64,000 nt of DNA from M30B80 sp965656935. GTDB lineage: Bacteria > Pseudomonadota > Alphaproteobacteria > Rhodobacterales > Rhodobacteraceae. Where the stretch lies: the NCBI GenBank assembly GCA_965656935.1, contig CBFHMG010000008.1, positions 1 to 64,000 on the forward strand, written 5' to 3'. Shown in pieces: positions 26,655 to 35,205 of this stretch (positions within the stretch are counted from its first letter, which is position 1; every line of letters begins with the position of its first letter). The position numbers were made by a program, and so were the translations under genes. Under the pieces are notes generated by a model, which worked only from the letters and a program-made list of their open reading frames with translations, did not search any database and was not told the origin of the DNA.

Positions 26655-27797
26655 ATGACAATTCACTGGTGCGGCACAGGGCTTTCGGCAGTCCCCGGTT
26701 TAAGACGGTTGCTGGAGGCTGGCGAAGATGTGGTGGTTTGGAACCGCACAATTGCCAAGGCGCAAGAGGCGGTTGGCGACCTGACCGATGATATCCGCCC
26801 CTATGACCTCAAGACCCTGTCCGAAGCGCTTGCCCCGGGCGATGTTGCCGTATCCATGTTGCCCGCCACCGAGCATGTCGCCATCGCAACGGCCTGTCTT
26901 GATGCGGGCGCGCAATTTGTGTCCTCCTCCTATATCGCGCCCGAAATGCGCGCCTTGGATGATCGTGCGCAGGAACTCGGTGTCTCGCTGGTCAATGAGG
27001 TTGGGCTTGATCCCGGCATTGATCACCTCATGGCCCATGCCTTGATGCTCAACTATTCATTGTCGGATGTGTTCGACCCCGAGAACAGCCATAGCTTCAC
27101 CTCCTATTGCGGTGGTATTCCGAAATACGAGAACCCGTTCAGATATAAATTCTCTTGGTCGCCGCTTGGTGTTTTAACCGCGCTGCGCTCCCCCTCGCGC
27201 TCGATTGCCGAGGGGCGGGAGCTGACCGTGAACAGGCCTTGGGATGCGATTTCAACCTATCAAGCCCCGCTGCCCACGCCTGAGAGCTTTGAAGTCTACC
27301 CCAATCGCGACAGCCTGCCCTTCATGGAGGAATACGGCTTTGGCGAAGATTGGAATGTTCAGCAATTCGTGCGCGGCACCTTGCGTCTGAACGGCTGGTC
27401 CGAGGCTTGGGCCGATGTGTTCCACGAAATCGAAACCCTGTCAGGCCCCGAGGGCGATGCCCGCCTCAAGGAAATGTCGGATCAATTCTGGGCCGAGAAT
27501 GCCTATGATGACGGAGAGCCCGACCGCGTTGTGATGTGTGTGTCTCTCAAGGTCGAGCGTGATGGCGAAACCCTCTGGCATGAGACCTATACAATGGATG
27601 CATGGGGCGATGAACGCGGCACCGCAATGGCGCGGCTGGTTTCGGTGCCCGTCTCGCTTGCGGTTCAAGCGGTTCAGGCAGGCCTGCTGGAGCCAGGTGT
27701 TCAGGCCGCCCCGTCTGAACTTGAAATGGTGTCGGGCTGGATGGCGGTTGTCTCGACATTGGCACAGCATGTGGAAGTCGTTGACCACTTGGCCTGA
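26655..27797 (+). CDS. saccharopine dehydrogenase family protein (glutamate-forming, LYS9-like)
   Basis: A 380-residue Rossmann-fold enzyme, starting IHWCGTGLSAVPGLRRLLE and containing LVNEVGLDPGIDHLMAH, the signature of LYS9-type saccharopine dehydrogenase/reductase. Together with the gene just upstream it can convert lysine to 2-aminoadipate semialdehyde and glutamate via saccharopine. ATG 26655 has GGGAG seven bases upstream; the TTG two codons earlier is unlikely. In plants and animals the two activities are fused (LKR-SDH); here they are separate genes. Confidence 0.9.
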   Translation: MTIHWCGTGLSAVPGLRRLLEAGEDVVVWNRTIAKAQEAVGDLTDDIRPYDLKTLSEALAPGDVAVSMLPATEHVAIATACLDAGAQFVSSSYIAPEMRALDDRAQELGVSLVNEVGLDPGIDHLMAHALMLNYSLSDVFDPENSHSFTSYCGGIPKYENPFRYKFSWSPLGVLTALRSPSRSIAEGRELTVNRPWDAISTYQAPLPTPESFEVYPNRDSLPFMEEYGFGEDWNVQQFVRGTLRLNGWSEAWADVFHEIETLSGPEGDARLKEMSDQFWAENAYDDGEPDRVVMCVSLKVERDGETLWHETYTMDAWGDERGTAMARLVSVPVSLAVQAVQAGLLEPGVQAAPSELEMVSGWMAVVSTLAQHVEVVDHLA

Positions 27798-27854
27798 CCC
27801 ACGCGTCAGTGCGGCCCGTCTTCCTTGCGGTCTAAATAAATGTCCGAATGGCGA

Positions 27855-28586
27855 TCAGCTGAAGATACGGTAGTAGAGCCAATCAGGCAGAAGCTGGCTG
27901 ATACGGAACATCATGCCGAATAGGCCTGGAAAGCTCTTTTTGAAGCGGTCCGTGTTCATATGCTCAAAGAACTCGGCGGCGGCTGCGTCAGGCTCCATGA
28001 TGAAGGGCATCTTGAAATCATTCTTGTCAGTCAGACGGGTGCGGATGAAGCCCGGATTGATGATCTGGACATCGACGCCTGTCTTGCGCAGATCGCAATA
28101 CATCGACTCCGCCAGATACATCAGCCCCGCTTTGGAAGCCCCGTAGCCCGTCGCACCAGGCAGGCCACGGAACCCCGAGAGGCTACCTGTCAGAACAATA
28201 TGCCCGTGATCACGCGCCACGAATTGCGGAACGATATGACCCAGCACGCGAGAGGCCCCAACAAGATTGATATCGAACATGGTATTGACCTCATCGGCCT
28301 TCCACTCGGTCGCGGGCTGGGGCCAATAGACACCCGCCAGATAGACCATGCCGTCCACCTCGCCGACTTCCTTGACCGCCTTTTCGACAGATACGGGGTC
28401 CGAGACATCCATCGGCACATAGGACGCCCGACCAGACAAGACGGCGACTAATTCCTGCAAGCGTTCCTCAGAGCGCGCCGAGACAATCACTTCAACGCCT
28501 GCGCGGCTCATCAGTTCTGCAACTGCGCGCCCCAACCCCTCTGAGGCGCCGATCAGCCAATACCGTTTTCCGGCCCATTCCCGCAT
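27855..28586 (-). CDS. short-chain dehydrogenase/reductase, downstream of the RpoE-linked operon
   Basis: A 243-residue classical SDR: NAD(P)-binding GASEGLGRA near residue 14, NNAG-equivalent YLAGVY near 87, and the catalytic Tyr-x3-Lys in GYGASKAG near residue 150. A similar SDR gene lies in the corresponding RpoE/ChrR target cluster of Rhodobacter sphaeroides (as I recall RSP1087). It follows the MFS gene after 48 bases on the same strand. Substrate unknown. Confidence 0.92.
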   Translation of the reverse strand: MREWAGKRYWLIGASEGLGRAVAELMSRAGVEVIVSARSEERLQELVAVLSGRASYVPMDVSDPVSVEKAVKEVGEVDGMVYLAGVYWPQPATEWKADEVNTMFDINLVGASRVLGHIVPQFVARDHGHIVLTGSLSGFRGLPGATGYGASKAGLMYLAESMYCDLRKTGVDVQIINPGFIRTRLTDKNDFKMPFIMEPDAAAAEFFEHMNTDRFKKSFPGLFGMMFRISQLLPDWLYYRIFS

Positions 28587-28634
28587 GTCTTACTCCGTTC
28601 ACACCAGTAAGGGTAAGATAGGTCCCCAGACAGA

Positions 28635-29879
28635 TTAATCCAAAGCTTCACCGCGATTTTCAGGCAAAGGTGTTGCGATCAGCAAAGCGATTGCCACCAG
28701 TTTCAGCAGGCAAGGCACAAGCGCGTAAAGATAGGTCAGCCGGTTCAATGCCTCATCCGTGTTTGTGCCCCCTGCCTCAAACCCGACCGCATCAAGGGCA
28801 GGCAAAAGGGTGACCGCCGCGAAGGCCAAGGTGAATTTTGAAACGAAATTCCACAGCCCAAACGCCTCACTGGCTTGCGGCGCGATCTGCGCCATGCGCC
28901 GCGCGAAAATTGCAGGCAGCAAGGTCAGGTCTGCCCCCAAAGCCATGCCCGAGATCAGACAGACAAGCGCGAAAGCTGCCGTGTCGCCCGCGCCAAGGGT
29001 CAGGACATAGCCGAAACTCAGGATCGCTGAGGCCATGGCCACAAGTAATGTAGCCCTTGCGCCGAAGCGCGCCGCGATCTTTGACCAAAGCGGTGCGGAT
29101 GCGGCGGCGGCAAGAAAGAAGAGCAGCAGCAATGGCCCCTCCCACCCTGCCGCGCCAAGCACGCTTTCGACATAAAACAGAAACAAGGTAGAGGAGACCG
29201 CAACAGGCGCTGCGTTCACCAAAGCAATCAGCAAAAGCCGCAGCGCAACAAAATCCCGCAAGACCACGCCAAACCCACCCGATGCGCCAATATTGCCCTG
29301 CCCCCATTCGGCCCGCATGAGCCACCAGCCAAAACCGCATAGCAGGGCAAAACCAAGCGCGAAGGCAGCAAAGGGATAGCCTGTGAAGGCCAAAGCCACG
29401 GGCGCAACCGAGGCCACGCATACCCCGATCAAAGCCCCTGTTTCACGCCATGCCGCAAGTCGGAAATGGCCGTCTTTGCCCAAGCCTGCCGCCGTCTGAA
29501 CCCCTTCGGCATAAAAGCAGATGGTCAGGAAGGAAAAGCTCGAGAACAGCCCCGTCAGTGTCAATGCGAACCACCAGATCGGTGCAATCGGCGGGGTTAC
29601 AGCGAAAAGCCCGATCATCGATGCCGCAAGGAGAAGCACCGCCCCACCAACCATTGGCCTGCGCCATGTGCGGGCGACCTGCGCGAGCCAGCCCAAGATC
29701 GGATCTTGCACCAAATCAAACAGGCGCAACACAAACAAAACACCTGCCAGCGCCGTCAATCCAAGCCCGTATTCATCAAGGTAGAATTTCGGCGCGTGGA
29801 TATAGATGGGAAGGCCCGCCGAGGCGAGCATCGCCGCAAAAACCGAATAGCCCGCAAGCCTTGCAGGGCGCTGTGGCAT
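28635..29879 (-). CDS. MFS transporter (GPH sugar/cation symporter-like)
   Basis: A 414-residue transporter with about 12 transmembrane helices and the GPH-family pattern DLVQDPILGWLAQ near residue 55. The initiation ATG at 29879 overlaps the stop of the DUF1365 gene (TGATG). In the stress cluster of related bacteria such a gene is a steady neighbour of the DUF1365 and amine-oxidase genes, which points to lipid or small-molecule flipping rather than sugar import, but that is inference. Confidence 0.9.
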   Translation of the reverse strand: MPQRPARLAGYSVFAAMLASAGLPIYIHAPKFYLDEYGLGLTALAGVLFVLRLFDLVQDPILGWLAQVARTWRRPMVGGAVLLLAASMIGLFAVTPPIAPIWWFALTLTGLFSSFSFLTICFYAEGVQTAAGLGKDGHFRLAAWRETGALIGVCVASVAPVALAFTGYPFAAFALGFALLCGFGWWLMRAEWGQGNIGASGGFGVVLRDFVALRLLLIALVNAAPVAVSSTLFLFYVESVLGAAGWEGPLLLLFFLAAAASAPLWSKIAARFGARATLLVAMASAILSFGYVLTLGAGDTAAFALVCLISGMALGADLTLLPAIFARRMAQIAPQASEAFGLWNFVSKFTLAFAAVTLLPALDAVGFEAGGTNTDEALNRLTYLYALVPCLLKLVAIALLIATPLPENRGEALD

Positions 29880-30649
29880 CACGAAACCTCATCCGAGGGC
29901 GGCATCGGGCGCGGCCTGTATTCCGCGCCTTTCCACCACAGCTTGAGCGCCTGCCAATGGATCAACCCAAGCACACGCCGTGACCCGAAAGGACGGCGGA
30001 TCACCGCCTTCAGAATGGCCCCGTTTGCCAGTGGTTTCCGCTTGCCCACGAGGGTCGCAATCAACCCCTCATTTCCAGTGGAGTAATCAATGAAAATGCC
30101 GATCCTTTCGGCAGAGATATCAAAGCGGAACTTATATCCCCCATCGACAGGCTGAAACGGCGAAACATGGAAGATCTTCTGCGCGGTCAAAACATCCTCG
30201 GGCAGGATTTCGCGGTGATCGGGGTGAAAGCACAGATAGGAATGGCGATCCCCGAAGGTATTGGAAACCTCAGCGATAACGGCGCGCAGGCGCTTCTCCC
30301 GATCATATGCCAACCAAAAGCTTACGGGGTTGAACACATGGCCAAGCATCCGAGGCTGCGCCAAAAGCATCAGCGCGCCATCAAGGCTCTGGGTCAATCC
30401 ATGCGCTTCAAAAACGGCGCGCGCCCATGGTGCACCCATACCTTGCTTTGGCGGGCCGCCATGATCACCGTCCCAAAGGGAGGTCAGGTTTGCGCGGTTC
30501 CGACCAAACAAGGCAGGCGCGGCAAGCGCCTCGGCCTCGGCCTCGGCATTCAACATCACGTAATCAATGCTGTATTTGAAGGCATTCTCGATCCTGCCGC
30601 GCCGTCCATGGAAGGTCTGGCCCGAGATATGATCGACGGTGTCGCTCAC
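29879..30649 (-). CDS. DUF1365 family protein of the RpoE-linked lipid operon
   Basis: A 256-residue cytosolic protein of the DUF1365 family, recognised by FHGRRGRIENAFKYSIDYVML, MLGHVFNPVSFWLAYD and the HVSPFQPVDGGYKFRF segment. DUF1365 genes are nearly always next to a flavin amine oxidase and often to a cyclopropane-synthase-like methyltransferase, and in R. sphaeroides belong to the singlet-oxygen regulon connected with modified (furan) fatty acids. It starts at GTG 30649, overlapping the amine-oxidase stop by 4 bases. Confidence 0.92.
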   Translation of the reverse strand: MSDTVDHISGQTFHGRRGRIENAFKYSIDYVMLNAEAEAEALAAPALFGRNRANLTSLWDGDHGGPPKQGMGAPWARAVFEAHGLTQSLDGALMLLAQPRMLGHVFNPVSFWLAYDREKRLRAVIAEVSNTFGDRHSYLCFHPDHREILPEDVLTAQKIFHVSPFQPVDGGYKFRFDISAERIGIFIDYSTGNEGLIATLVGKRKPLANGAILKAVIRRPFGSRRVLGLIHWQALKLWWKGAEYRPRPMPPSDEVS

Positions 30650-31941
30650 GCTGCGGCCAATGCCAAACGATCCCGCTCTGCCATCGCCTCAACGACATCA
30701 ATCGCGCTGGAATAGCCATCCTCATGGAAGCCGTTTTTCATCCATGCGCCGCAGAACCAAGTATTTTGCGTCCCATTGATCTCACGGATTTTTCCCTGCG
30801 CGGCGAGTGCTGCCAAATCATAAACGGGGTGCCTGAAAGTGACGGTGTCATAGATCAGCTTGTCATCAATCGGCCCACGGCTGTTCAGCGTTACAAATAG
30901 CGGGTCGCTTTCTGGGATCGGTTGCAGGCGGTTCATCCAATAGGTCAGGTCAATCGGACCGCCTTCATGGCCCGCGCGCTCGGTATAATTCCAGCTCGCC
31001 CAAGTCACCCGCCGCTGCGGCATGGCGCGCGCATCTGCATGCAGCACCGCGTCATTGGGTTGATAACGCACATCGCCAAGGGCGGATTTCTCTTCTTCGC
31101 TGGGGTCGGCCAGCAAGGCAAGGCTGTCATCAGAGTGCGTGGCGAACACCACCTCATCGAACATCTCGACATGGCCGCCACGTTTCACTTCGACACCGCC
31201 CGCGCTGCGCCGCACCGATTGGAGGCCCGCATTGGTCTGGATATCAACGCCTTGCGCGCGCATCGCGGCCTCAAGCCTGCGGACATATTCGATCGACCCG
31301 CCTTTCACCGTCCACCATTGATGCTGGCCCGTGGCCTGCAACAGATTGTGATTGCGGAAAAAGCGCACCAATGCTTGCGCTGGAAAATCCATGATCTCCT
31401 CTTTCGGCGTCGACCAGATCGCACCTGAAATCGGGGTCAGGTAATAATCCTTGAACCATTGGCTCAGCCCCATCTGGGACATGAACTCACCCAAAGTGAT
31501 ATCGGAATTTGTGGCCAGCTTTGTGGCCTTGGCGTTGAACTTCATAATATCGCGGACCATGCGCAGGAAATTCGGGTTCACCAAATTGCGTTTTTGCGCG
31601 AATAACGCGCCCAGATGGTGCAACCCGTATTCCATCGCGCCATCATTGATCGAGGCCGCAAAGCTCATATCGCTCGGGGTGACAGGCACATCCAGCGCAT
31701 CAAACAGCTTGGCCATATGCGGGTAATTCGCATAGTTGAAAACGATAAAGCCTGTATCGACGGGCTGATCGCCGTTCTTTCCTGCAATAACAGTGCGGGC
31801 ATGCCCGCCGAGGCGATGCTCCGCCTCGAACAGGGTGACCGAGTGATCCTTGGATAAATGATAGGCCGCGCCCATTCCGGAGATGCCAGCGCCGATAACA
31901 GCAATACGACGGGGGCTGGCAAAGGTAGTTTCAAATGGCAC
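30646..31941 (-). CDS. FAD-dependent amine oxidase-like protein (RpoE-linked, lipid modification)
   Basis: A 431-residue flavoprotein with the FAD-binding GAGISGMGAAYHL and a downstream RLGGHARTV motif. It belongs to the group once labelled cyclopropane-fatty-acid-linked amine oxidase. In R. sphaeroides a similar protein belongs to the RpoE/ChrR regulon and takes part in fatty-acid modification during singlet oxygen stress. It begins with GTG at 31941, with AGGAG seven bases upstream, and is the first gene of an operon of overlapping genes (amine oxidase, DUF1365, MFS) opposite rpoE. Confidence 0.92.
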   Translation of the reverse strand: MPFETTFASPRRIAVIGAGISGMGAAYHLSKDHSVTLFEAEHRLGGHARTVIAGKNGDQPVDTGFIVFNYANYPHMAKLFDALDVPVTPSDMSFAASINDGAMEYGLHHLGALFAQKRNLVNPNFLRMVRDIMKFNAKATKLATNSDITLGEFMSQMGLSQWFKDYYLTPISGAIWSTPKEEIMDFPAQALVRFFRNHNLLQATGQHQWWTVKGGSIEYVRRLEAAMRAQGVDIQTNAGLQSVRRSAGGVEVKRGGHVEMFDEVVFATHSDDSLALLADPSEEEKSALGDVRYQPNDAVLHADARAMPQRRVTWASWNYTERAGHEGGPIDLTYWMNRLQPIPESDPLFVTLNSRGPIDDKLIYDTVTFRHPVYDLAALAAQGKIREINGTQNTWFCGAWMKNGFHEDGYSSAIDVVEAMAERDRLALAAA

Positions 31942-32147
31942 GCGGGCACTCCTGATTATGTTTTGTTCGTTAGTGATACTACGCCCGAAAAATCACAACG
32001 GATTAATTATTTTGGAGTGATCCAACACTTGGAATCGCGCGTATACCTTTTATGCTGTTGGAAAGAGATCATATCGAGACTTCTAGTGTCAGTGCCACTG
32101 CCCGCAATATTGGGGCTGAAAGGCTTTTGCAGAAGCGAAAGGCTTTC
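31942..32147. promoter_or_regulatory. divergent promoter region of the rpoE and amine-oxidase operons, with RpoE-like site
   Basis: On the plus strand TGATCC (32018-32023) is followed after 18 bases by TATACC (32042-32047); TGATC is the conserved -35 core that I know for R. sphaeroides RpoE. This would autoregulate rpoE, leaving a leader of about 95 bases. On the minus strand TGATCT (32066-32071) faces the same palindromic GTATAC from the other side, at 20 bases, so one site may serve both directions; that part is weak. Confidence 0.45.
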
Positions 32148-32702
32148 ATGACCAACTCCAGCAAAACGACTGACGGCCCAGATTGGGTGGTCGTTCTGAC
32201 CGCAATTGCGCGAGATCAGGATCAGGAAGCCTTTTCTGCTTTGTTTCGGAACTTTGCGCCGAAGGTTAAAGCGTTTTTGCTGAAATCGGGCGCGGATGAG
32301 AGCCTTGCCGAAGAAGTCATGCAAGACGTGATGGGAACGGTCTGGCGCAAAGCAGAACAATACGATCCAGCCCGCGCCTCGGTCGCGACTTGGATCTTCA
32401 CGATTGCCAGAAACCGCAAGATCGACCTCTTGCGGAAATATGCACGCCCCCAACCCGAGGATCTGCCTTGGGGGCCAGAGGAAGAACCGGACCAGGAAGA
32501 TGTTCTTGGCCTGCAACAAGACAGCGCCCGCTTGGTTGAGGCGCTCAATTCTTTGCCCGCAAAGCAGCGGGAATTAATCGAACGGGCCTATTACGGTGAC
32601 CTGAGCCACAGCGAAATTGCCGCTGAAACCGGTCTCCCCCTTGGCACGATCAAGTCTCGGATTAGGTTGGCGTTAGACAGACTTCGCCACAAGATGGGTT
32701 GA
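32148..32702 (+). CDS. rpoE: ECF sigma factor RpoE (singlet-oxygen response)
   Basis: A 184-residue ECF11-type sigma factor: sigma2 domain (FSALFRNFAPKVKAFLLKSG ... WIFTIARNRKIDLLRK) and sigma4 domain (LPAKQRELIERAYYGDLSHS ... GTIKSRIRLALDRLRHK). It is held inactive by ChrR, coded 7 bases downstream, and in relatives activates repair, photolyase and lipid genes upon singlet oxygen. I start it at ATG 32148, which has AAAGG upstream; the frame is open to 32052 but the extra part looks like leader. Confidence 0.95.
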   Translation: MTNSSKTTDGPDWVVVLTAIARDQDQEAFSALFRNFAPKVKAFLLKSGADESLAEEVMQDVMGTVWRKAEQYDPARASVATWIFTIARNRKIDLLRKYARPQPEDLPWGPEEEPDQEDVLGLQQDSARLVEALNSLPAKQRELIERAYYGDLSHSEIAAETGLPLGTIKSRIRLALDRLRHKMG

Positions 32703-32709
32703 ATAAGTA

Positions 32710-33357
32710 ATGAACGACGTGAAACACCATATCGGCGACGAGTTCCTGATGGGCTACGCCGCTGGATATCTTCCGCAAGCTTTTGATCTTGTGGTCGCAG
32801 CACATGTATCGATCAGCGATGAATCGCGTGCGCGGATGGAAAGCTTTGAAGCCCTTGGCGGCGGTGTCCTTGAGGGCATGGAAGATGCCGAGATCGGCGA
32901 AGATAGCCTTGAGAAAACGCTCGCCATGATCACTGGCGATGCACCTGTTATGGCGGCAAAACCCGCCCCCGTGGATGATATTTTCCCCGCGCCCCTTCGG
33001 GCGGCAATCGGAGGCGGCTCCGAGGCTGTGAAATGGCGCTCCATCGGGATGGGCTGCAAACAAGCCGTTATCCATTCCGACAAAGACGCCACTGCGCGGC
33101 TTTTGTTTATTCCCGCAGGTCAGGCCATGCCCAAGCACAGCCACCGTGGAACGGAAATGACGCTTGTGTTGCAAGGTGCCTATCGCGATGAAACCGACCG
33201 TTTCGCGCGCGGCGATGTCGAGGTTGGCGATCAGGATATGCATCACACTCCCGTTGCCGAAGCGGGTGAGGATTGCATCTGCCTTGTTGCCACCAATGCG
33301 AAGCTGCGTTTTGAAAGCTTCCTGCCAAGATTGGCGCAACCCTTCTTGGGCATATGA
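32710..33357 (+). CDS. chrR: ChrR anti-sigma factor lacking the N-terminal zinc cysteines
   Basis: A 215-residue cupin-type anti-sigma factor for RpoE. The C-terminal cupin keeps its metal ligands His143, His145, Glu149 and His179, and Cys189/Cys191 equal Cys187/Cys189 of R. sphaeroides ChrR. In the N-terminal anti-sigma domain His6/His7 and His32 are present, but the two zinc Cys (35 and 38 in R. sphaeroides, motif CDEC) are Ser36 and Ser39 (SISDESRAR; codons AGC and TCG). The zinc site is therefore not standard. The gene follows rpoE directly and is surely co-transcribed. Confidence 0.94.
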   Translation: MNDVKHHIGDEFLMGYAAGYLPQAFDLVVAAHVSISDESRARMESFEALGGGVLEGMEDAEIGEDSLEKTLAMITGDAPVMAAKPAPVDDIFPAPLRAAIGGGSEAVKWRSIGMGCKQAVIHSDKDATARLLFIPAGQAMPKHSHRGTEMTLVLQGAYRDETDRFARGDVEVGDQDMHHTPVAEAGEDCICLVATNAKLRFESFLPRLAQPFLGI

Positions 33358-33382
33358 GCCGCTTTACTCCTTTGGGTCGGGC

Positions 33383-33598
33383 ATGAAACATTTCGGCCCG
33401 ACACGCGGTGAGTTGAAATTCCGCTTGGCCTTCAGCTTTGTGGGCCTTGCGGCGCTGCTCGGGGCCTTGATCTATCGCGGCTTTCAAGCGGGTCCTGCAA
33501 TGGTTGAGGTTCTGATCATCGCGGGCGGCTTTTTTGGCGGAAGCGCGATCTGGACAATTCTGAAGCTGGTCAAGCGCGACCATCCTCAAGACAGCTGA
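33383..33598 (+). CDS. small two-helix membrane protein
   Basis: A 71-residue product with a basic N-terminus (MKHFGPTRGELKFR), two transmembrane helices (about residues 15-32 and 40-60) and a charged tail. It sits 25 bases after chrR on the same strand, so it may be read through from the RpoE operon, but no clear ribosome-binding site is seen. Similar short proteins are common in Rhodobacterales and have no assigned function. Confidence 0.6.
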   Translation: MKHFGPTRGELKFRLAFSFVGLAALLGALIYRGFQAGPAMVEVLIIAGGFFGGSAIWTILKLVKRDHPQDS

Positions 33599-33653
33599 TT
33601 TCACGGCTTTTGCATTCGACGCGGGCGCGCATTGGCGCTAGAGCGGTGCTGCC

Positions 33654-34307
33654 ATGACGGATGCTTTCATATATTCCCCCCCTGATGATCCGCTGGATAT
33701 CATCCATGAGGATCACGAATTGATCCTTGTGAACAAACCTGCGGGCCTCCTCTCGGTTCCGGGAAAGGGCGAGCATCTTGCCGATTGCCTGATCGCGCGG
33801 CTCACCACTGCATTTCCCGAGGCCCTTCTGGTTCACCGTCTGGATATGGACACCTCTGGTGTGATGATCTTTGCACGCACCCCGCATGCGCAACGTCACT
33901 TGGGGCTGCAATTCGAAAAGCGGCAGACCAAGAAAACCTATATTGCACGCGTCTGGGGCCATGTGACCGAAAAGGAAGGTCATATTGATCTGCCCTTGAT
34001 CGTCGATTGGCCAAACCGCCCGTTGCAGCATGTGAATTTCGAGACAGGCAAACCCGCCCAAACCGATTGGCGGCGTGTCCGCATCGAGGGCGAGACAACC
34101 CGCATGCGCCTTTATCCAAAAACAGGCCGCTCGCATCAATTGCGGGTCCATATGCGCGAGATCGGCCACCCGATCCTTGGCGATCCCTTTTATGCAACGG
34201 GGGCGGCGCGGGATTTCCCACGGCTTATGCTGCATGCCGAAAGCCTCAAGGTGCGGCACCCCGATGGCGGAAAAGGCATGCTGTTCCGCGCACCCGTCCC
34301 GTTCTAG
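33654..34307 (+). CDS. RluA-family pseudouridine synthase
   Basis: A 217-residue single-domain RNA pseudouridine synthase without the S4 domain, resembling RluA itself (23S U746 and tRNA U32). The catalytic Asp64 lies in HRLDMDTSG, and the KTGRSHQLRVHM stretch is the second family motif. Substrate specificity among RluA paralogs cannot be read from the sequence alone. Confidence 0.92.
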   Translation: MTDAFIYSPPDDPLDIIHEDHELILVNKPAGLLSVPGKGEHLADCLIARLTTAFPEALLVHRLDMDTSGVMIFARTPHAQRHLGLQFEKRQTKKTYIARVWGHVTEKEGHIDLPLIVDWPNRPLQHVNFETGKPAQTDWRRVRIEGETTRMRLYPKTGRSHQLRVHMREIGHPILGDPFYATGAARDFPRLMLHAESLKVRHPDGGKGMLFRAPVPF

Positions 34308-34486
34308 GCGCAAATCCCTACCATCATTCGGAACGGGCCAAGCTGAGCAGACAGCCGTTCGCCCTATAGGGGTGCGGCGGTATGACCTTCCCTTTTTGCG
34401 TGAAACCCGACTTTGGGCGGGATGTAACGGCTTCTCTCTCTTCTTATGTCAGGTAGAACGGCACCGAAGACAAAATGGAGATGAAT

Positions 34487-35140
34487 ATGGGACTTCGCAT
34501 CAACGACATCATTCCAAACCTCACGGTAGAAACTGATCAAGGCAGCTTTGCCTTGCATGATTTCATCGGAGACAACTGGGCAATTCTGTTCAGCCACCCC
34601 AAGGATTTCACGCCTGTTTGCACCACCGAATTCGGCGCCGTCGCGCAGCTTGCCGATGAGTGGGAAGCCCGTGGTACCAAGGTTCTGGGTATTTCCGTGG
34701 ACAGCGCCGAAGAGCACGTCAAATGGAAAGGCGATATCGAAGCCGTAGGCGGTGCCAAAGCAGGCTTCCCGATTGTCGCCGATACCGATCTGGCCTTGGC
34801 TAAAGCCTTCGACATGCTGCCCGCCGATGCCTATCTGCCCGATGGCCGCACACCGAATGACACCGCAACTGTGCGCGTTGTGTTCATCATCGGGCCAGAT
34901 AAGAAGCTGAAACTGTCGATGACCTACCCAATGAATGTTGGCCGTAACTTCGCAGAAGTGCTGCGCGCCTTGGATGCGCTGCAAACCGCCACGAAAGAGA
35001 ACATCGCGACGCCTGCAAACTGGACTGTCGGTCAGGATGTTGTGGTTCCGATGGCTGTCTCGGACGAAGACGCAATCGCGAAATACGGCTCGATCGACAA
35101 GAAGCTGCCCTATCTTCGCATGGCTTCGCTCAAGTCGTAA
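34487..35140 (+). CDS. 1-Cys peroxiredoxin (Prx6 type)
   Basis: A 217-residue peroxide reductase of the Prx6 class: peroxidatic Cys45 in DFTPVCTTE, the usual Arg about 80 residues on (ATVRVVFIIGPDKK), and the long C-terminal dimer arm of this class. No resolving Cys is evident. GGAG precedes ATG 34487. It stands alone between genes, with a strong terminator shared with the L,D-transpeptidase opposite. Confidence 0.95.
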   Translation: MGLRINDIIPNLTVETDQGSFALHDFIGDNWAILFSHPKDFTPVCTTEFGAVAQLADEWEARGTKVLGISVDSAEEHVKWKGDIEAVGGAKAGFPIVADTDLALAKAFDMLPADAYLPDGRTPNDTATVRVVFIIGPDKKLKLSMTYPMNVGRNFAEVLRALDALQTATKENIATPANWTVGQDVVVPMAVSDEDAIAKYGSIDKKLPYLRMASLKS

Positions 35141-35160
35141 AAGAGTGGTTGTTCAAACAC

Positions 35161-35188
35161 AAAAGCCCCCGATTTCGGGGGCTTTTTC
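35161..35188. terminator. bidirectional intrinsic terminator after the peroxiredoxin gene
   Basis: AAAAGCCCCCGA (35161-35172) with TCGGGGGCTTTT (35175-35186), followed by more T; A-runs on the other side make it work on both strands. It lies between the convergent peroxiredoxin and L,D-transpeptidase genes. Confidence 0.88.
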
Positions 35189-35205
35189 TTTGCTTGTAAA
35201 CCGCT

